Assembly (NCBI RefSeq): GCF_001570985.1
Contig: NZ_BCSS01000040.1
Span: 1-33,338, forward strand
DNA length: 33,338 nucleotides
From: Janibacter limosus NBRC 16128
GTDB taxonomy: Bacteria; Actinomycetota; Actinomycetes; Actinomycetales; Dermatophilaceae
Direction: 5' to 3'
Of the stretch, positions 1 through 7,454 are shown in pieces. Each line of letters opens with the position of its first letter. The first letter of the stretch is position 1. The notes below the pieces were generated by a model. It made no database searches. It was given only the letters and a program-made list of their open reading frames with translations, and had not been told where the DNA came from. A program made the position numbers and the translations under genes.

Positions 1-325
1 TGGGGCCCGGGGTGGCGGCCTTGGGGCCGGGCGTCGGGGCTGCCGACGGGGCCGTAGGACCGGGGGTGGGCGCGGACGGCTGGTCAGCCGCCGGCGTCGC
101 GGGAGCCTTGGGACCGGGCTTGCCGGCAGGAGCCGGCGTGGCCGCTGCCTTCTTGGCCTTGGGGTCGGCGGCGGGCGGGTTGTCCTTCACCCGACGCACG
201 ACCGGCGCCTCGATCGTCGAGCTCGCCGACTTCACGAACTCCCCCATGTCGCCCAGGTGGGCGAGGAGGGCCTTGCTGGAAACCCCGAGCTCTTTGGCGA
301 GCTCGTGGACACGGACCTTAGCCAC
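1..325 (-). CDS. infB: Translation initiation factor IF-2, N-terminal part (cut by window edge)
   Basis: IF-2 is the GTPase that brings initiator tRNA to the 30S subunit. Only the first 108 codons are present; the G domain lies outside the window. The start is GTG at 325-323, chosen because AAGGAG (335-330) lies 4 nt upstream. The protein begins [18 protein letters not shown], the characteristic IF2_N helical module of actinobacterial IF-2 (residues 1 to about 50), and then enters the long Ala/Pro/Gly-rich linker typical of high-GC IF-2. That linker explains the low-complexity DNA at 1-200. The gene is last in the visible rimP-nusA-rnpM-infB order, 134 bp after rnpM. A hairpin overlaps its ribosome-binding site (separate entry). 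Confidence 0.96.
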   Translation of the reverse strand, partial: MAKVRVHELAKELGVSSKALLAHLGDMGEFVKSASSTIEAPVVRRVKDNPPAADPKAKKAAATPAPAGKPGPKAPATPAADQPSAPTPGPTAPSAAPTPGPKAATPGP

Positions 326-329
326 GTTT

Positions 330-359
330 CTCCTTCATCTGGTCCGTACCGGATGAAGG
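330..359 (-). promoter_or_regulatory. Hairpin overlapping the infB Shine-Dalgarno sequence
   Basis: On the minus strand CCTTCATC (359-352) can pair perfectly with GATGAAGG (339-332). An inner GGT/ACC helix closes a four-base loop. The 3' arm contains AAGG of the infB Shine-Dalgarno AAGGAG, so the folded form would mask ribosome binding 7 nt before the GTG. No U-tract follows, so it does not look like a terminator. A regulatory role is inference. Confidence 0.5.
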
Positions 360-459
360 CGCGGACCGTCGTCAGTTGAGGTGAATGCTCATTGCTGAGT
401 ACTCATCGGGTGCTCATCAGCGTCAAACCCGCTCTCGGTTGCTTCTGCGAACTTGGTCG

Positions 460-810
460 TCATTGCTGGCTGCTGCCCACGCTCTGGAGCCAAGCACGAA
501 GGGCGTCGGTTCCCTCGACCCGTTGCCGGAAGGCTCGGGAGAGGGCCCGCCGCCGGACGGCGAGGTCCAGACAGGCGATGTCGGGATGGAGCCATGCCCC
601 ACGACCCGGCAAGCACTTGCGTGGATCCGGCGCGGCCGTGGTCTCCCCACGGTCGTCCGTCACCACGACGATGCGCAGCAGTGTCGACCGGCTATCCCGT
701 CCCCGGCACCCGATGCAGGTCCGGATGGGACCAGCAGGGGCGTCGTCGGACTGGAGTCCAGTCCGGTCAACGTCGTCCAGTCTAGCCCCTGCCGGGCCCG
801 GCTCGGTCAC
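460..810 (-). CDS. rnpM: YlxR/RnpM family RNA-binding protein (DUF448)
   Basis: Small RNA-binding protein of the DUF448/YlxR family. The Bacillus subtilis homologue RnpM modulates RNase P; the role in actinobacteria is less clear. The predicted protein has 116 residues. The family signature RTCIGCRGR lies about 30 residues in, followed by the GRGAWLHP motif and a basic C-terminal helix ([13 protein letters not shown]). The start is GTG at 810-808, which overlaps the nusA stop codon as GTGA, so translation is probably coupled. The first 25 or so residues are poorly conserved-looking, and a later non-ATG start cannot be excluded. Its position between nusA and infB is the usual one. Confidence 0.9.
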   Translation of the reverse strand: MTEPGPAGARLDDVDRTGLQSDDAPAGPIRTCIGCRGRDSRSTLLRIVVVTDDRGETTAAPDPRKCLPGRGAWLHPDIACLDLAVRRRALSRAFRQRVEGTDALRAWLQSVGSSQQ

Positions 811-1904
811 GCGCCCGGCTGACCGGGGGCGGCCACGCCCCCGCTCGTCTCCGGCGCGGTGTCCGGGCGGATGTCGATGCGCCATCCGGTGAGCTTGGCC
901 GCGAGACGGGCGTTCTGCCCCTCCTTGCCGATGGCCAGCGAGAGCTGGTAGTCCGGCACGACGACGCGCGCCGAGCGCAGCTTGGGGTCGACGATGGTCA
1001 CGGACTCGACCTTGGAGGGCGAGAGGGCCGCGGCGATGAACTTCTGCGGGTCCTCGGAGTAGTCGACGATGTCGATCTTCTCGTCCTGCAGGTGGCTCAT
1101 CACGGCCCGCACGCGGGCGCCCATCGCGCCGATGCACGCGCCCTTGGCGTTGAGGCCGGGGATCTTGGTGTGGACGGCGATCTTGGTCCGGTGACCGGCT
1201 TCGCGGGCCAGCGCCGCGATCTCGACCGAGCCGTCGGCGATCTCGGGCACCTCCATCGCGAAGAGCTTGCGCACGAGGTTGGGGTGGGTGCGCGACAGGC
1301 CGATCTCCGGCCCGCGCATGCCGCGCTTGACCGAGACGACGTAGACGCGGATCCGGTCGCCGTGGTTGTAGACCTCGCCGGGGACCTGCTCGGCCGAAGG
1401 GAGGATCCCCTCGACCGTGCCGAAGTCCACCAGGACATTGCGCGGGTTGGAGCTCTGCTGGACGACACCGGCCACGATGTCGCCCTCACGCCCGCGGAAG
1501 TCGCCCATGACGGCCTCGTCCTCGAGGTCACGCATGCGCTGGGTGATGACCTGGCGGGCGGTCGCGGCCGCGACGCGGCCGAAGTTGCTCGGGGTGTCGT
1601 CGAACTCCGGACCGACCTCGCGGCGGGTGCGGGTGCGCATCAGCGGCTTGCCCTCGTCGTCGAGAGGCAGGTCCTCCCCCTCCTCGACCTCGACCGGGAT
1701 CTCCTCCTCGACGAGGGTCTCCTCACGGGCCCACACGACGACGTGCCCGTCCTTGCGACCGAGCTCGGCACGCGCGTTCTTGAAGGCACCCTCGGTGCGG
1801 TGGTAGGCGCCCAGAAGCGCCGCCTCGATGGCGTCGACGAGGATGTCGAAGGGGATCTCGCGCTCACGCTCGAGTGCCTTGAGGGCGTGGATGTCGATGT
1901 CCAT
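807..1904 (-). CDS. nusA: Transcription termination/antitermination protein NusA
   Basis: RNA polymerase-associated factor for pausing, termination and antitermination. It has 365 residues and the short actinobacterial layout: N-terminal RNAP-binding domain (about 1-130), S1 domain (about 138-200, GDIVAGVV to GLSR), then two KH domains. These include the KH motifs [11 protein letters not shown] (about 255-265) and [19 protein letters not shown] (about 323-341). The C-terminal acidic repeats of Escherichia coli NusA are absent, as expected for this phylum. An acidic insertion (about 64-85) lies in the N-terminal domain. It starts with ATG 2 bp after the rimP stop and overlaps rnpM by 4 nt at its end. 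Confidence 0.97.
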   Translation of the reverse strand: MDIDIHALKALEREREIPFDILVDAIEAALLGAYHRTEGAFKNARAELGRKDGHVVVWAREETLVEEEIPVEVEEGEDLPLDDEGKPLMRTRTRREVGPEFDDTPSNFGRVAAATARQVITQRMRDLEDEAVMGDFRGREGDIVAGVVQQSSNPRNVLVDFGTVEGILPSAEQVPGEVYNHGDRIRVYVVSVKRGMRGPEIGLSRTHPNLVRKLFAMEVPEIADGSVEIAALAREAGHRTKIAVHTKIPGLNAKGACIGAMGARVRAVMSHLQDEKIDIVDYSEDPQKFIAAALSPSKVESVTIVDPKLRSARVVVPDYQLSLAIGKEGQNARLAAKLTGWRIDIRPDTAPETSGGVAAPGQPGA

Positions 1905-1906
1905 GG

Positions 1907-2434
1907 TCAGTCCTTGGTCTCGTCGGCGTCGGGTGCGCTCTGGGGTCGGTTGAACTCCACCTGGGCGACGCCCTTGGTGATGTCGGCGAAAGAGATGTGC
2001 TCGGTGTGCGGCCCCTGCTGCTTGGTGCCCGCGACCTGCAGGTCGACCCCGTCGGCCGTCGTCGCGAGGACACGGCCGGTGAGGGGTCCATCGGCGAGGG
2101 TGAGCTCGACGAGGCGGCTGACGGCGCGGCGGAAGTGCATCGGCTCGGTGAGCGGACGGTCGGTGCCGGGGGTGCTCACCTCCAGGGTGTACGGCTGGCT
2201 GCCCAGGACCTCACTCGTGTCCAAGGCATCGCTGACGAGCCGGGTCGCGTCAGCGATCTCGTCGAGCGTGAGGGCCTCGATCGGGGTGTCGCCGACCGCG
2301 TCCTGCACGGGTCGCTCCACGGTGATGCGGGCGACACGACGCTTGCCGGCGGGGGTCACGGTCACAGCGGCCACGGTGAAGTCGTCACCCAACGCGCTGG
2401 ACACCTGCTCGAGGATGTCGTGGTCCAAAGCCAT
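1907..2434 (-). CDS. rimP: Ribosome maturation factor RimP
   Basis: RimP binds the 30S subunit during maturation. The protein has 175 residues, near the family's usual 150-180. Recognisable parts are the motif [13 protein letters not shown] (about residues 102-114), which matches the conserved EVSSPGxDRPL signature, and a C-terminal Sm-like domain. An actinobacterial acidic tail (DADETKD) closes the protein. ATG at 2434 follows a GGAAGG sequence. It is the first gene of the operon and is followed after 2 bp by nusA. Confidence 0.95.
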   Translation of the reverse strand: MALDHDILEQVSSALGDDFTVAAVTVTPAGKRRVARITVERPVQDAVGDTPIEALTLDEIADATRLVSDALDTSEVLGSQPYTLEVSTPGTDRPLTEPMHFRRAVSRLVELTLADGPLTGRVLATTADGVDLQVAGTKQQGPHTEHISFADITKGVAQVEFNRPQSAPDADETKD

Positions 2435-2472
2435 GGGAAGCCTTCCGTGTGGAGTTGCCGTGCTAGCCCGCC

Positions 2473-2478
2473 ACTCTA
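2473..2478 (-). promoter_or_regulatory. Candidate -10 element for the rimP-nusA-rnpM-infB operon
   Basis: TAGAGT on the minus strand, giving a leader of about 30 nt before rimP. The -35 region (TCACGG, 17 bp upstream) is weak. The same TAGAGT hexamer is used as the proposed -10 at cobQ and cbiM. This is assignment by pattern only. Confidence 0.4.
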
Positions 2479-2519
2479 GTCATGATCGACGCGCACCGTG
2501 ACATGCGAAGATCGGTGGT

Positions 2520-3374
2520 GTGCCCGCCCGTCCCAGCCGCCGCCTCCTGCTCACCGCAGCCCTGACGCTCCCCGCGACGGCCCTCGCCGGCTGCGGGGTC
2601 CGCCTCGAGGACGACGCGCCGGACATCCCCTTCGTCCCGCGGCGCGAGCCCATCCCCGGCGAGTCGGCCCTGCTTGCGGTCCTGGGCGCCCTGGAGTCCA
2701 GTGATGTCGCGCACTCTGCGCAGCGGGCAGACCTGCTGCACACCGCCTTGACCGACGCGCAGGTCCCCGACACCGTGCTCGCCGACGCGGCCTCGCCGAC
2801 CTCCCCGGCAGAGGTCGCCGCGGCCTTCGAGGCGTCGGTGCGCGAGTGCGGATCGGGCCTGCTGCGACTCGTCGGACAGCTCACCGCGACGCAGCGCATC
2901 CTGTCCCCCATCGGCGCCAAGGCCGCGTTGTGGACCGACCCCGGGACAGGCGCCTGGACCGCCGGCGCCGTGGCCGCCACCGCACTGGAGGCCACCCGGG
3001 CGACGATGTACGCCCTCGAGGTCGTGGCCGGTCAGCAGAGCACGGGCGCCGTGGCCAAGGCGGCGCTCACCGCCAGCCAGGAGCTGCGCCGGCTGGGCAT
3101 CCGCCAGACGACCGCTGCCGGCGACGCCGTGCAGCCGCTGGCCCTCGGGTACGACCGGCCAGATGACGTGACCGGGACAGCGGGACGCGACTGGGTGATC
3201 GGCAGCTTCATCCGGCTGCAGGCCGCCTACGCCGACTGCTTCGCCCGGCTGGACACCGACCGCGACGCTGCCCTCGAGGTGACCCAGTGGATGGTCACCG
3301 CCGAGGAGATCTCCGGCACGCAGTTCCGCCAGGACGTCCCCACGCTGTACGGGGACGGCAAGCACCAGCCGTGA
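2520..3374 (+). CDS. Predicted lipoprotein, possibly ferritin-like (DUF4439-like)
   Basis: A 284-residue exported protein. The N-terminus has SRRLLL, a twin-arginine-like sequence, then a hydrophobic stretch and a lipobox LAGC with Cys25, so it is probably a lipid-anchored Tat or Sec substrate. The mature part is mostly alpha-helical and Ala-rich. It has a GESALLAVLGALE start and a late QLTATQR helix, resembling the four-helix DUF4439 ferritin-like family that I recall next to rimP in other actinobacteria. I cannot confirm metal ligands by eye. The start is GTG at 2520, the only one leaving a normal signal peptide. Its stop overlaps the next gene as GTGA, so the two are probably co-translated. 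Function unknown. Confidence 0.75.
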   Translation: MPARPSRRLLLTAALTLPATALAGCGVRLEDDAPDIPFVPRREPIPGESALLAVLGALESSDVAHSAQRADLLHTALTDAQVPDTVLADAASPTSPAEVAAAFEASVRECGSGLLRLVGQLTATQRILSPIGAKAALWTDPGTGAWTAGAVAATALEATRATMYALEVVAGQQSTGAVAKAALTASQELRRLGIRQTTAAGDAVQPLALGYDRPDDVTGTAGRDWVIGSFIRLQAAYADCFARLDTDRDAALEVTQWMVTAEEISGTQFRQDVPTLYGDGKHQP

Positions 3375-4270
3375 GGGTCGAGGACGCCGCAGCCCTCGTG
3401 CCTGCAGGCTTCGTCACACACATCTCGACGCTCCCTGCCGCAGCGGGCCCCTCCGGCAGTGACTGGGTCGCGGCCCTCCCCCACCTGCTCGTCGACGTGC
3501 TCGGGACGTGGGAGCTGACGGTCGAGGGTGAGGCGATGACCGGTCACTGCGCACTCGTGCTGCCCGTGCGTGGGCCCGAGGGGTCGGCGGCCCTCAAGCT
3601 CGGCTGGCCGCACCGCGAGGCCGACGGAGAGCACCTGGCCCTGCGCGCCTGGGACGGGCGCGGAGCCGTGCGACTGCTGCGGGCCGACCCGCGCCGCTCC
3701 GTGCTGCTGCTCGAGCGCCTGACCACGCAGGACCTGACGGACCAGTGGGACGAGGAAGCCGTCGCGATCGTCGCGGGGCTCTACCCGGATCTGCACGTCG
3801 CACCGCTGCCGCAGGTGCCGGCGCTCGTGCCGTGGGTCGAGGAGACCCTGTCGCGTCCTGCCGCTGCCGGGCTGCCCCGGAGGTACGTGGAGCAGGCGAG
3901 GGGCACCCTTCGCTCCTTGGGGGATCTCGGTGGGGAGCGGCTGCTGCACGGCGACCTGCACTACGGCACTGTCCTGTCCGACGGCACCGACTGGGTCGCG
4001 ATCGACCCCAAGCCGATCACGGGCCATCCGGCGTGGGAGGTCGCTCCCCTGCTGACCAACCGCGTCGAGGAGATGGGCACCGGCGCCTCGCTGCGCTGGT
4101 CGGTGCGGCGGCGGGTCGAGGTGGTCTGCGAGGTCTCCGGGCTGGATCAGGGACTCGTGCAGGCAGTGAGCGCGCTGCGCGCCGTGGTCGGCGCGGTCTG
4201 GGCCAGCGAGGACGGCGACGCCGAGCAGGTCTCGCGTGCGATCGCATTGATCAAGGCGCTCGGCGACTGA
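3371..4270 (+). CDS. Aminoglycoside/hydroxyurea phosphotransferase-like kinase (APH fold)
   Basis: A 299-residue small-molecule kinase homologue resembling the streptomycin 6-kinase/hydroxyurea kinase family (PF04655). The catalytic loop HGDLHYGTVL (193-202, Asp195) and the metal-binding IDPKP (211-215, Asp212) followed by GHPAWEVAPLLTNR are diagnostic. ALKLGWP (74-80) carries the likely ATP-binding Lys76. The usual Asn of HGDLHxxN is Thr200 here, so activity or metal binding may be altered. The start is GTG at 3371, overlapping the lipoprotein stop. The in-frame reading upstream runs inside that gene and is rejected. The physiological substrate is unknown; resistance should not be assumed. 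Confidence 0.85.
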   Translation: MRVEDAAALVPAGFVTHISTLPAAAGPSGSDWVAALPHLLVDVLGTWELTVEGEAMTGHCALVLPVRGPEGSAALKLGWPHREADGEHLALRAWDGRGAVRLLRADPRRSVLLLERLTTQDLTDQWDEEAVAIVAGLYPDLHVAPLPQVPALVPWVEETLSRPAAAGLPRRYVEQARGTLRSLGDLGGERLLHGDLHYGTVLSDGTDWVAIDPKPITGHPAWEVAPLLTNRVEEMGTGASLRWSVRRRVEVVCEVSGLDQGLVQAVSALRAVVGAVWASEDGDAEQVSRAIALIKALGD

Positions 4271-4325
4271 GCCGACGTGGTCGGCTGCCTCGGGCGACCC
4301 CCTTCGCGCCTGGCGTCGTTGCGCG

Positions 4326-4375
4326 GGGTTGGCCGAAGACCTGTCGTCAGCCAACCTCAGGAATCGACGCCAACC
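4326..4375. repeat. 50-nt hairpin repeat, copy 1
   Basis: First of two direct copies (45 of 50 bases identical to 5386-5435, exactly 1060 bp apart). It can fold: GGTTGGC (4327-4333) with GCCAACC (4350-4356), plus an inner GAAGA/TCGTC helix with one mismatch. It lies between the convergent kinase and DUF559 genes. It also supplies the stop codon (4347-4349) and last residues of the DUF559 gene, so it could act as a bidirectional transcript end. No T-tract is present. Confidence 0.85.
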
Positions 4376-5312
4376 CACGTGATTGCCGTCGGGCCTCGGC
4401 CCGCGCGACGCCGTCGAGCACCTTGCGCCGAACGACCAGGTGGTCGGCCAGGTCGGCCCAGGTCAGGCGCACGAACTCGTAGCCCAGCGCGCGCAGACGG
4501 TCTTCACGCAACTTTTCGGCGATCAGGTCCGCCCGGCTCTGGTACTTGTCCATGCCATCGACCTCGATGATCAGCTTGAGTTCCTCGTACAGGAAGTCGA
4601 CGCGCGCTACGTACTCGCCATCGTCGGCGTAGATGCGTACCTGCGGTGTCGGCTGGCGAAAGCCCAGCATCTGAAAGGCCCACCGTGCCCGGGACTCGGC
4701 TGCTGACTCGATCCGGGCGTCAGCGAGGAGAGACATCTGGAAGGGAGCGCGTGACCACCGGCCGGGCGCGAACGCAGCGAACGCTGCCTTCAGGTCCTGG
4801 TGGGTGATGCGCTTGCTGTGCAGCGCGTGGTCGGCGCTCACGAGTGCGGCCTCGGCCCCGGACTGCGCCGCCACCTGGAGACAGGCGACAGCCGGAGTGA
4901 CGATGCGCAGCCCCTCGTGGACCTCGACGAGATCCTCGGCCACGGGTCGGTGACCGACAACCACACCATCTGATCGACCGCGCCCCGCGCCCACATGGAC
5001 CAGGTGCACCCGGTCATCGACCCCGTGCAGGGAGACACCTCGGAGCGCGAGGGCGCTGTGGTGGCTCAGCGCCACGGAGTGCCCCTTGGGGAGCCCCGCC
5101 ATCACGGCCCTCGCGCGCAGTTCGTGCCGCTCCCACGGCTTGGCTGCGCGCCACAGCTCTCCGTCGACGAGAGCATTGCGTCGGATCCGGACGAGGTCGC
5201 CAGCTCTGGCTGCGCGCGCGATCTCAGCACCACTGATGCCGATGGCGGCCAGTCTCTTGGCGGAGGTGGCGCCGCGACCCATCGTGAGAGTCGTGCGGAT
5301 GCGTGAGTCCAT
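4347..5312 (-). CDS. DUF559-type nuclease-like protein with AbiEi-like N-terminal domain
   Basis: A 321-residue protein of a type common in actinobacteria. The N-terminus (about 12-52: RGATSAKRLAAIGISGAEIARA...VRIRRNALV) looks like the winged-helix of AbiEi-type antitoxins. The C-terminus (about 205-305) resembles the DUF559/Vsr-like endonuclease fold, with Glu206, Asp239 in ARVDFLYEE, and IIEVDG (Glu250, Asp252) as candidate PD-(D/E)xK residues. The start is ATG at 5312; ATG at 5282 is an alternative, and neither has a good Shine-Dalgarno. No AbiEii-like toxin partner is adjacent. The reading frame stays open far upstream, but that part is a shadow of the YyaL gene. The C-terminal codons lie within a dispersed repeat. 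Function unproven; DNA binding or cleavage is inference. Confidence 0.8.
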   Translation of the reverse strand: MDSRIRTTLTMGRGATSAKRLAAIGISGAEIARAARAGDLVRIRRNALVDGELWRAAKPWERHELRARAVMAGLPKGHSVALSHHSALALRGVSLHGVDDRVHLVHVGAGRGRSDGVVVGHRPVAEDLVEVHEGLRIVTPAVACLQVAAQSGAEAALVSADHALHSKRITHQDLKAAFAAFAPGRWSRAPFQMSLLADARIESAAESRARWAFQMLGFRQPTPQVRIYADDGEYVARVDFLYEELKLIIEVDGMDKYQSRADLIAEKLREDRLRALGYEFVRLTWADLADHLVVRRKVLDGVARAEARRQSRGLASIPEVG

Positions 5313-5352
5313 ACCGACATGGTGCGCAGGGGTGGTCGCGCGGTGCATGGGC

Positions 5353-5361
5353 TTGTCCACA
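5353..5361 (+). other. Perfect match to the actinobacterial DnaA-box consensus TTGTCCACA
   Basis: Single 9-bp match in the divergent region between the DUF559 gene and the YyaL gene. No second box was noticed nearby, so this is not an origin. It may be chance or a solitary DnaA site. Confidence 0.3.
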
Positions 5362-5385
5362 GGGGTGCGGTGGCGGCGATCTGCA

Positions 5386-5435
5386 GGGTTGGCCGACGAT
5401 CTGTCGTCAGCCAACCTCGGGCATCGACGCCAGCC
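5386..5435. repeat. 50-nt hairpin repeat, copy 2
   Basis: Second direct copy of the element at 4326-4375. Here both helices are perfect: GGTTGGC (5387-5393) with GCCAACC (5410-5416), and GACGA with TCGTC around the loop TCTG, separated by one C/A mismatch. It sits in the divergent intergenic region 40 bp before the YyaL start, where a terminator would not be expected. The two copies bracket the DUF559 gene. Confidence 0.85.
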
Positions 5436-5474
5436 CTCCGGATCGACGCCGCGCTCAGGTGAGAGCGTGGGGGC

Positions 5475-7454
5475 ATGGGCAACCGACTCGCCGACAGCCT
5501 CTCCCCCTACCTGCGCCAGCACGCCGACAACCCGGTCGACTGGTGGGAGTGGGGCGACGCGGCCTTCGCCGAGGCGCGGCGGCGGGATGTGCCGATCTTC
5601 CTGTCCGTCGGGTACGCGGCCTGTCACTGGTGCCATGTCATGGCGCACGAGAGCTTCGAGGACGAGCAGGTCGCTGCGGCCCTGGCGCAGGGGTGGGTGA
5701 GCATCAAGGTCGACCGTGAGGAGCGCCCTGACGTCGACGCGGTCTACATGCTCGCGACCCAGGCGATGACCGGGCAGGGCGGGTGGCCGATGACGGTGCT
5801 CATCACCCCCGACGGTGAGCCCTTCTTCGCGGGGACCTACCTGCCCAAGCCACAGCTCATGCAACTGCTCGACGCGGCCGGCACCGCCTGGCGCGAGGAC
5901 CGGGAGCGGCTCACCGCGAGCGCGACGAGCATCGCCTCCCAGCTGGCCGGCATCGCCGACCCCGGGCGTGGCGCACTGATCGAGGACGAGCAGGTCGCGT
6001 TGGCGGTGCACTCCCTGCGCAAGACCTTCGACGACGCTCGCGCCGGCTTCGGTGGCGCGCCCAAGTTTCCGCCGTCGATGACCTTGGAGCACCTGCTGCG
6101 CCACCACGCGCGCACCGACGACGCGGACGCGCTCGCCATGGCGGAGCGCACCCTCGAGGCGATGGCGCGAGGTGGGATCCACGACCAGCTCGCGGGCGGC
6201 TTCGCCCGCTACAGCGTCGACGCCGACTGGGTGGTCCCCCACTTCGAGAAGATGCTCTACGACAACACGCTGCTGCTGCGCGTCTACGCGCACTGGGCAC
6301 GGCAGACCGGCTCCCAGCTCGCGGCCCGCGTGGCCGGCTCCACCGCCGACTTCCTGCTGCGTGACCTGCGCACGGCCGAAGGGGGCTTCGCCTCCGCTCT
6401 CGACGCGGACACCGTCATCGACGGGCACAGCATCGAGGGGGCCACCTATGTGTGGACACCGGCGCAGCTCGTCGAGGTCCTCGGCGAGGCAGACGGACAC
6501 CGTGCGGCCGAGCTGCTCGAGGTGACGCCGGAAGGCACCTTCGAGGAGGGTGCCTCGACGCTGCAGCTGCTCACCGACCCCGATGACCCGGCCTGGTGGC
6601 AGGACGTCCGGGTGCGCCTGCTGGACACCCGTGCTGAGCGCCCGCAGCCGGCGCGCGACGACAAGGTCGTGACGAGCTGGAACGGTCTGGCGATCGCCGC
6701 GCTCGCCGACGCGGGCGTCACGCTGCGACGGCCCGAGCTGGTCGAGGCCGCTCGCGCCGCGGCGCAGCTCGTGCTCGACACCCACCTCATCGACGGTCGG
6801 CTCCGGCGCACGTCACTGGCCGGCCGGGTCGGCGACGCGCCTGCCGTGCTCGACGACCACGGCAACCTGGCCGAGGGGTTGCTCGCGCTGCACCGGGCGA
6901 CCGGCGACACCACGTGGCTCACCCGCGCCGGCGAGATCATCGGGCTGGCCATCGACGCCTTCCACGGCGAGGACGGCTGGCACGACACGGCGCACGACGG
7001 CGAGGCCCTGATCACCCGCCCCCGCGGGCGCACCGACAATGCCGAGCCGGCGGGTGTCTCCGCGATCGCCGGGGCACTCCTGACGCACTCCGCCCTCACC
7101 GGCAACACCGAGCACCGCTCTCTCGCAGAGGAAGCCGTCGCCTCCCAGTCGCGGATCATCACCCACGACCCGCGCTTTGCCGGGTGGGGCCTGGCCGTTG
7201 CCGAGGCGATGCTCACCGGCCCGCTGCAGGTGGCGATCGTCGGCGAAGGGGAGGGCGGCCCCCTTCGTCAGGTGGCGGAGGCGTGCTCCTCCCCCGGCCT
7301 GGTCATCGTCAGCGGCTCACCGGACGCGCCCGGCGAGCCGCTGCTCGCGGACCGCCCGCTGGTCGAGGGGCGGCCGGCTGCGTACGTGTGCCACGGCTTC
7401 GTCTGCGACCGACCGGTCACCGACCCCGACGAGCTGGCGGCCCAGCTGCGCTAG
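5475..7454 (+). CDS. Thioredoxin-domain protein of the YyaL/SSP411 (DUF255) family
   Basis: A 659-residue protein, close to the family's usual 650-700. The N-terminal thioredoxin-like domain (about 1-170) has the family opening NRLADSLSPYLRQHADNPVDW and the redox motif CHWC (50-53). The rest is an (alpha/alpha)6-barrel-like region resembling N-acylglucosamine 2-epimerase folds, with FPPSMTLEHLLRH, PHFEKMLYDN and TSWNGLAIAAL as recognisable blocks. No signal peptide is seen, so it is probably cytosolic. The biochemical role of the family is not established. ATG at 5475 is supported by the conserved N-terminus. Its stop overlaps the convergent pirin gene by 4 nt. Confidence 0.92.
   Translation: MGNRLADSLSPYLRQHADNPVDWWEWGDAAFAEARRRDVPIFLSVGYAACHWCHVMAHESFEDEQVAAALAQGWVSIKVDREERPDVDAVYMLATQAMTGQGGWPMTVLITPDGEPFFAGTYLPKPQLMQLLDAAGTAWREDRERLTASATSIASQLAGIADPGRGALIEDEQVALAVHSLRKTFDDARAGFGGAPKFPPSMTLEHLLRHHARTDDADALAMAERTLEAMARGGIHDQLAGGFARYSVDADWVVPHFEKMLYDNTLLLRVYAHWARQTGSQLAARVAGSTADFLLRDLRTAEGGFASALDADTVIDGHSIEGATYVWTPAQLVEVLGEADGHRAAELLEVTPEGTFEEGASTLQLLTDPDDPAWWQDVRVRLLDTRAERPQPARDDKVVTSWNGLAIAALADAGVTLRRPELVEAARAAAQLVLDTHLIDGRLRRTSLAGRVGDAPAVLDDHGNLAEGLLALHRATGDTTWLTRAGEIIGLAIDAFHGEDGWHDTAHDGEALITRPRGRTDNAEPAGVSAIAGALLTHSALTGNTEHRSLAEEAVASQSRIITHDPRFAGWGLAVAEAMLTGPLQVAIVGEGEGGPLRQVAEACSSPGLVIVSGSPDAPGEPLLADRPLVEGRPAAYVCHGFVCDRPVTDPDELAAQLR

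Noticed and set aside
12-356. Plus-strand frame at the left edge
   Set aside because: Gly/Ala low-complexity shadow of the infB linker on the other strand.
4347-6785. 812-codon minus-strand frame
   Set aside because: Only the part from 5312 downward is a protein. The upstream part is antisense to the conserved YyaL-type gene and crosses the intergenic hairpin repeat.
7451-7454. Convergent stop-codon overlap (also at 12415-12418) as a special element
   Set aside because: CTAG shared by two opposing TAG stops is a compact but ordinary arrangement in dense genomes.
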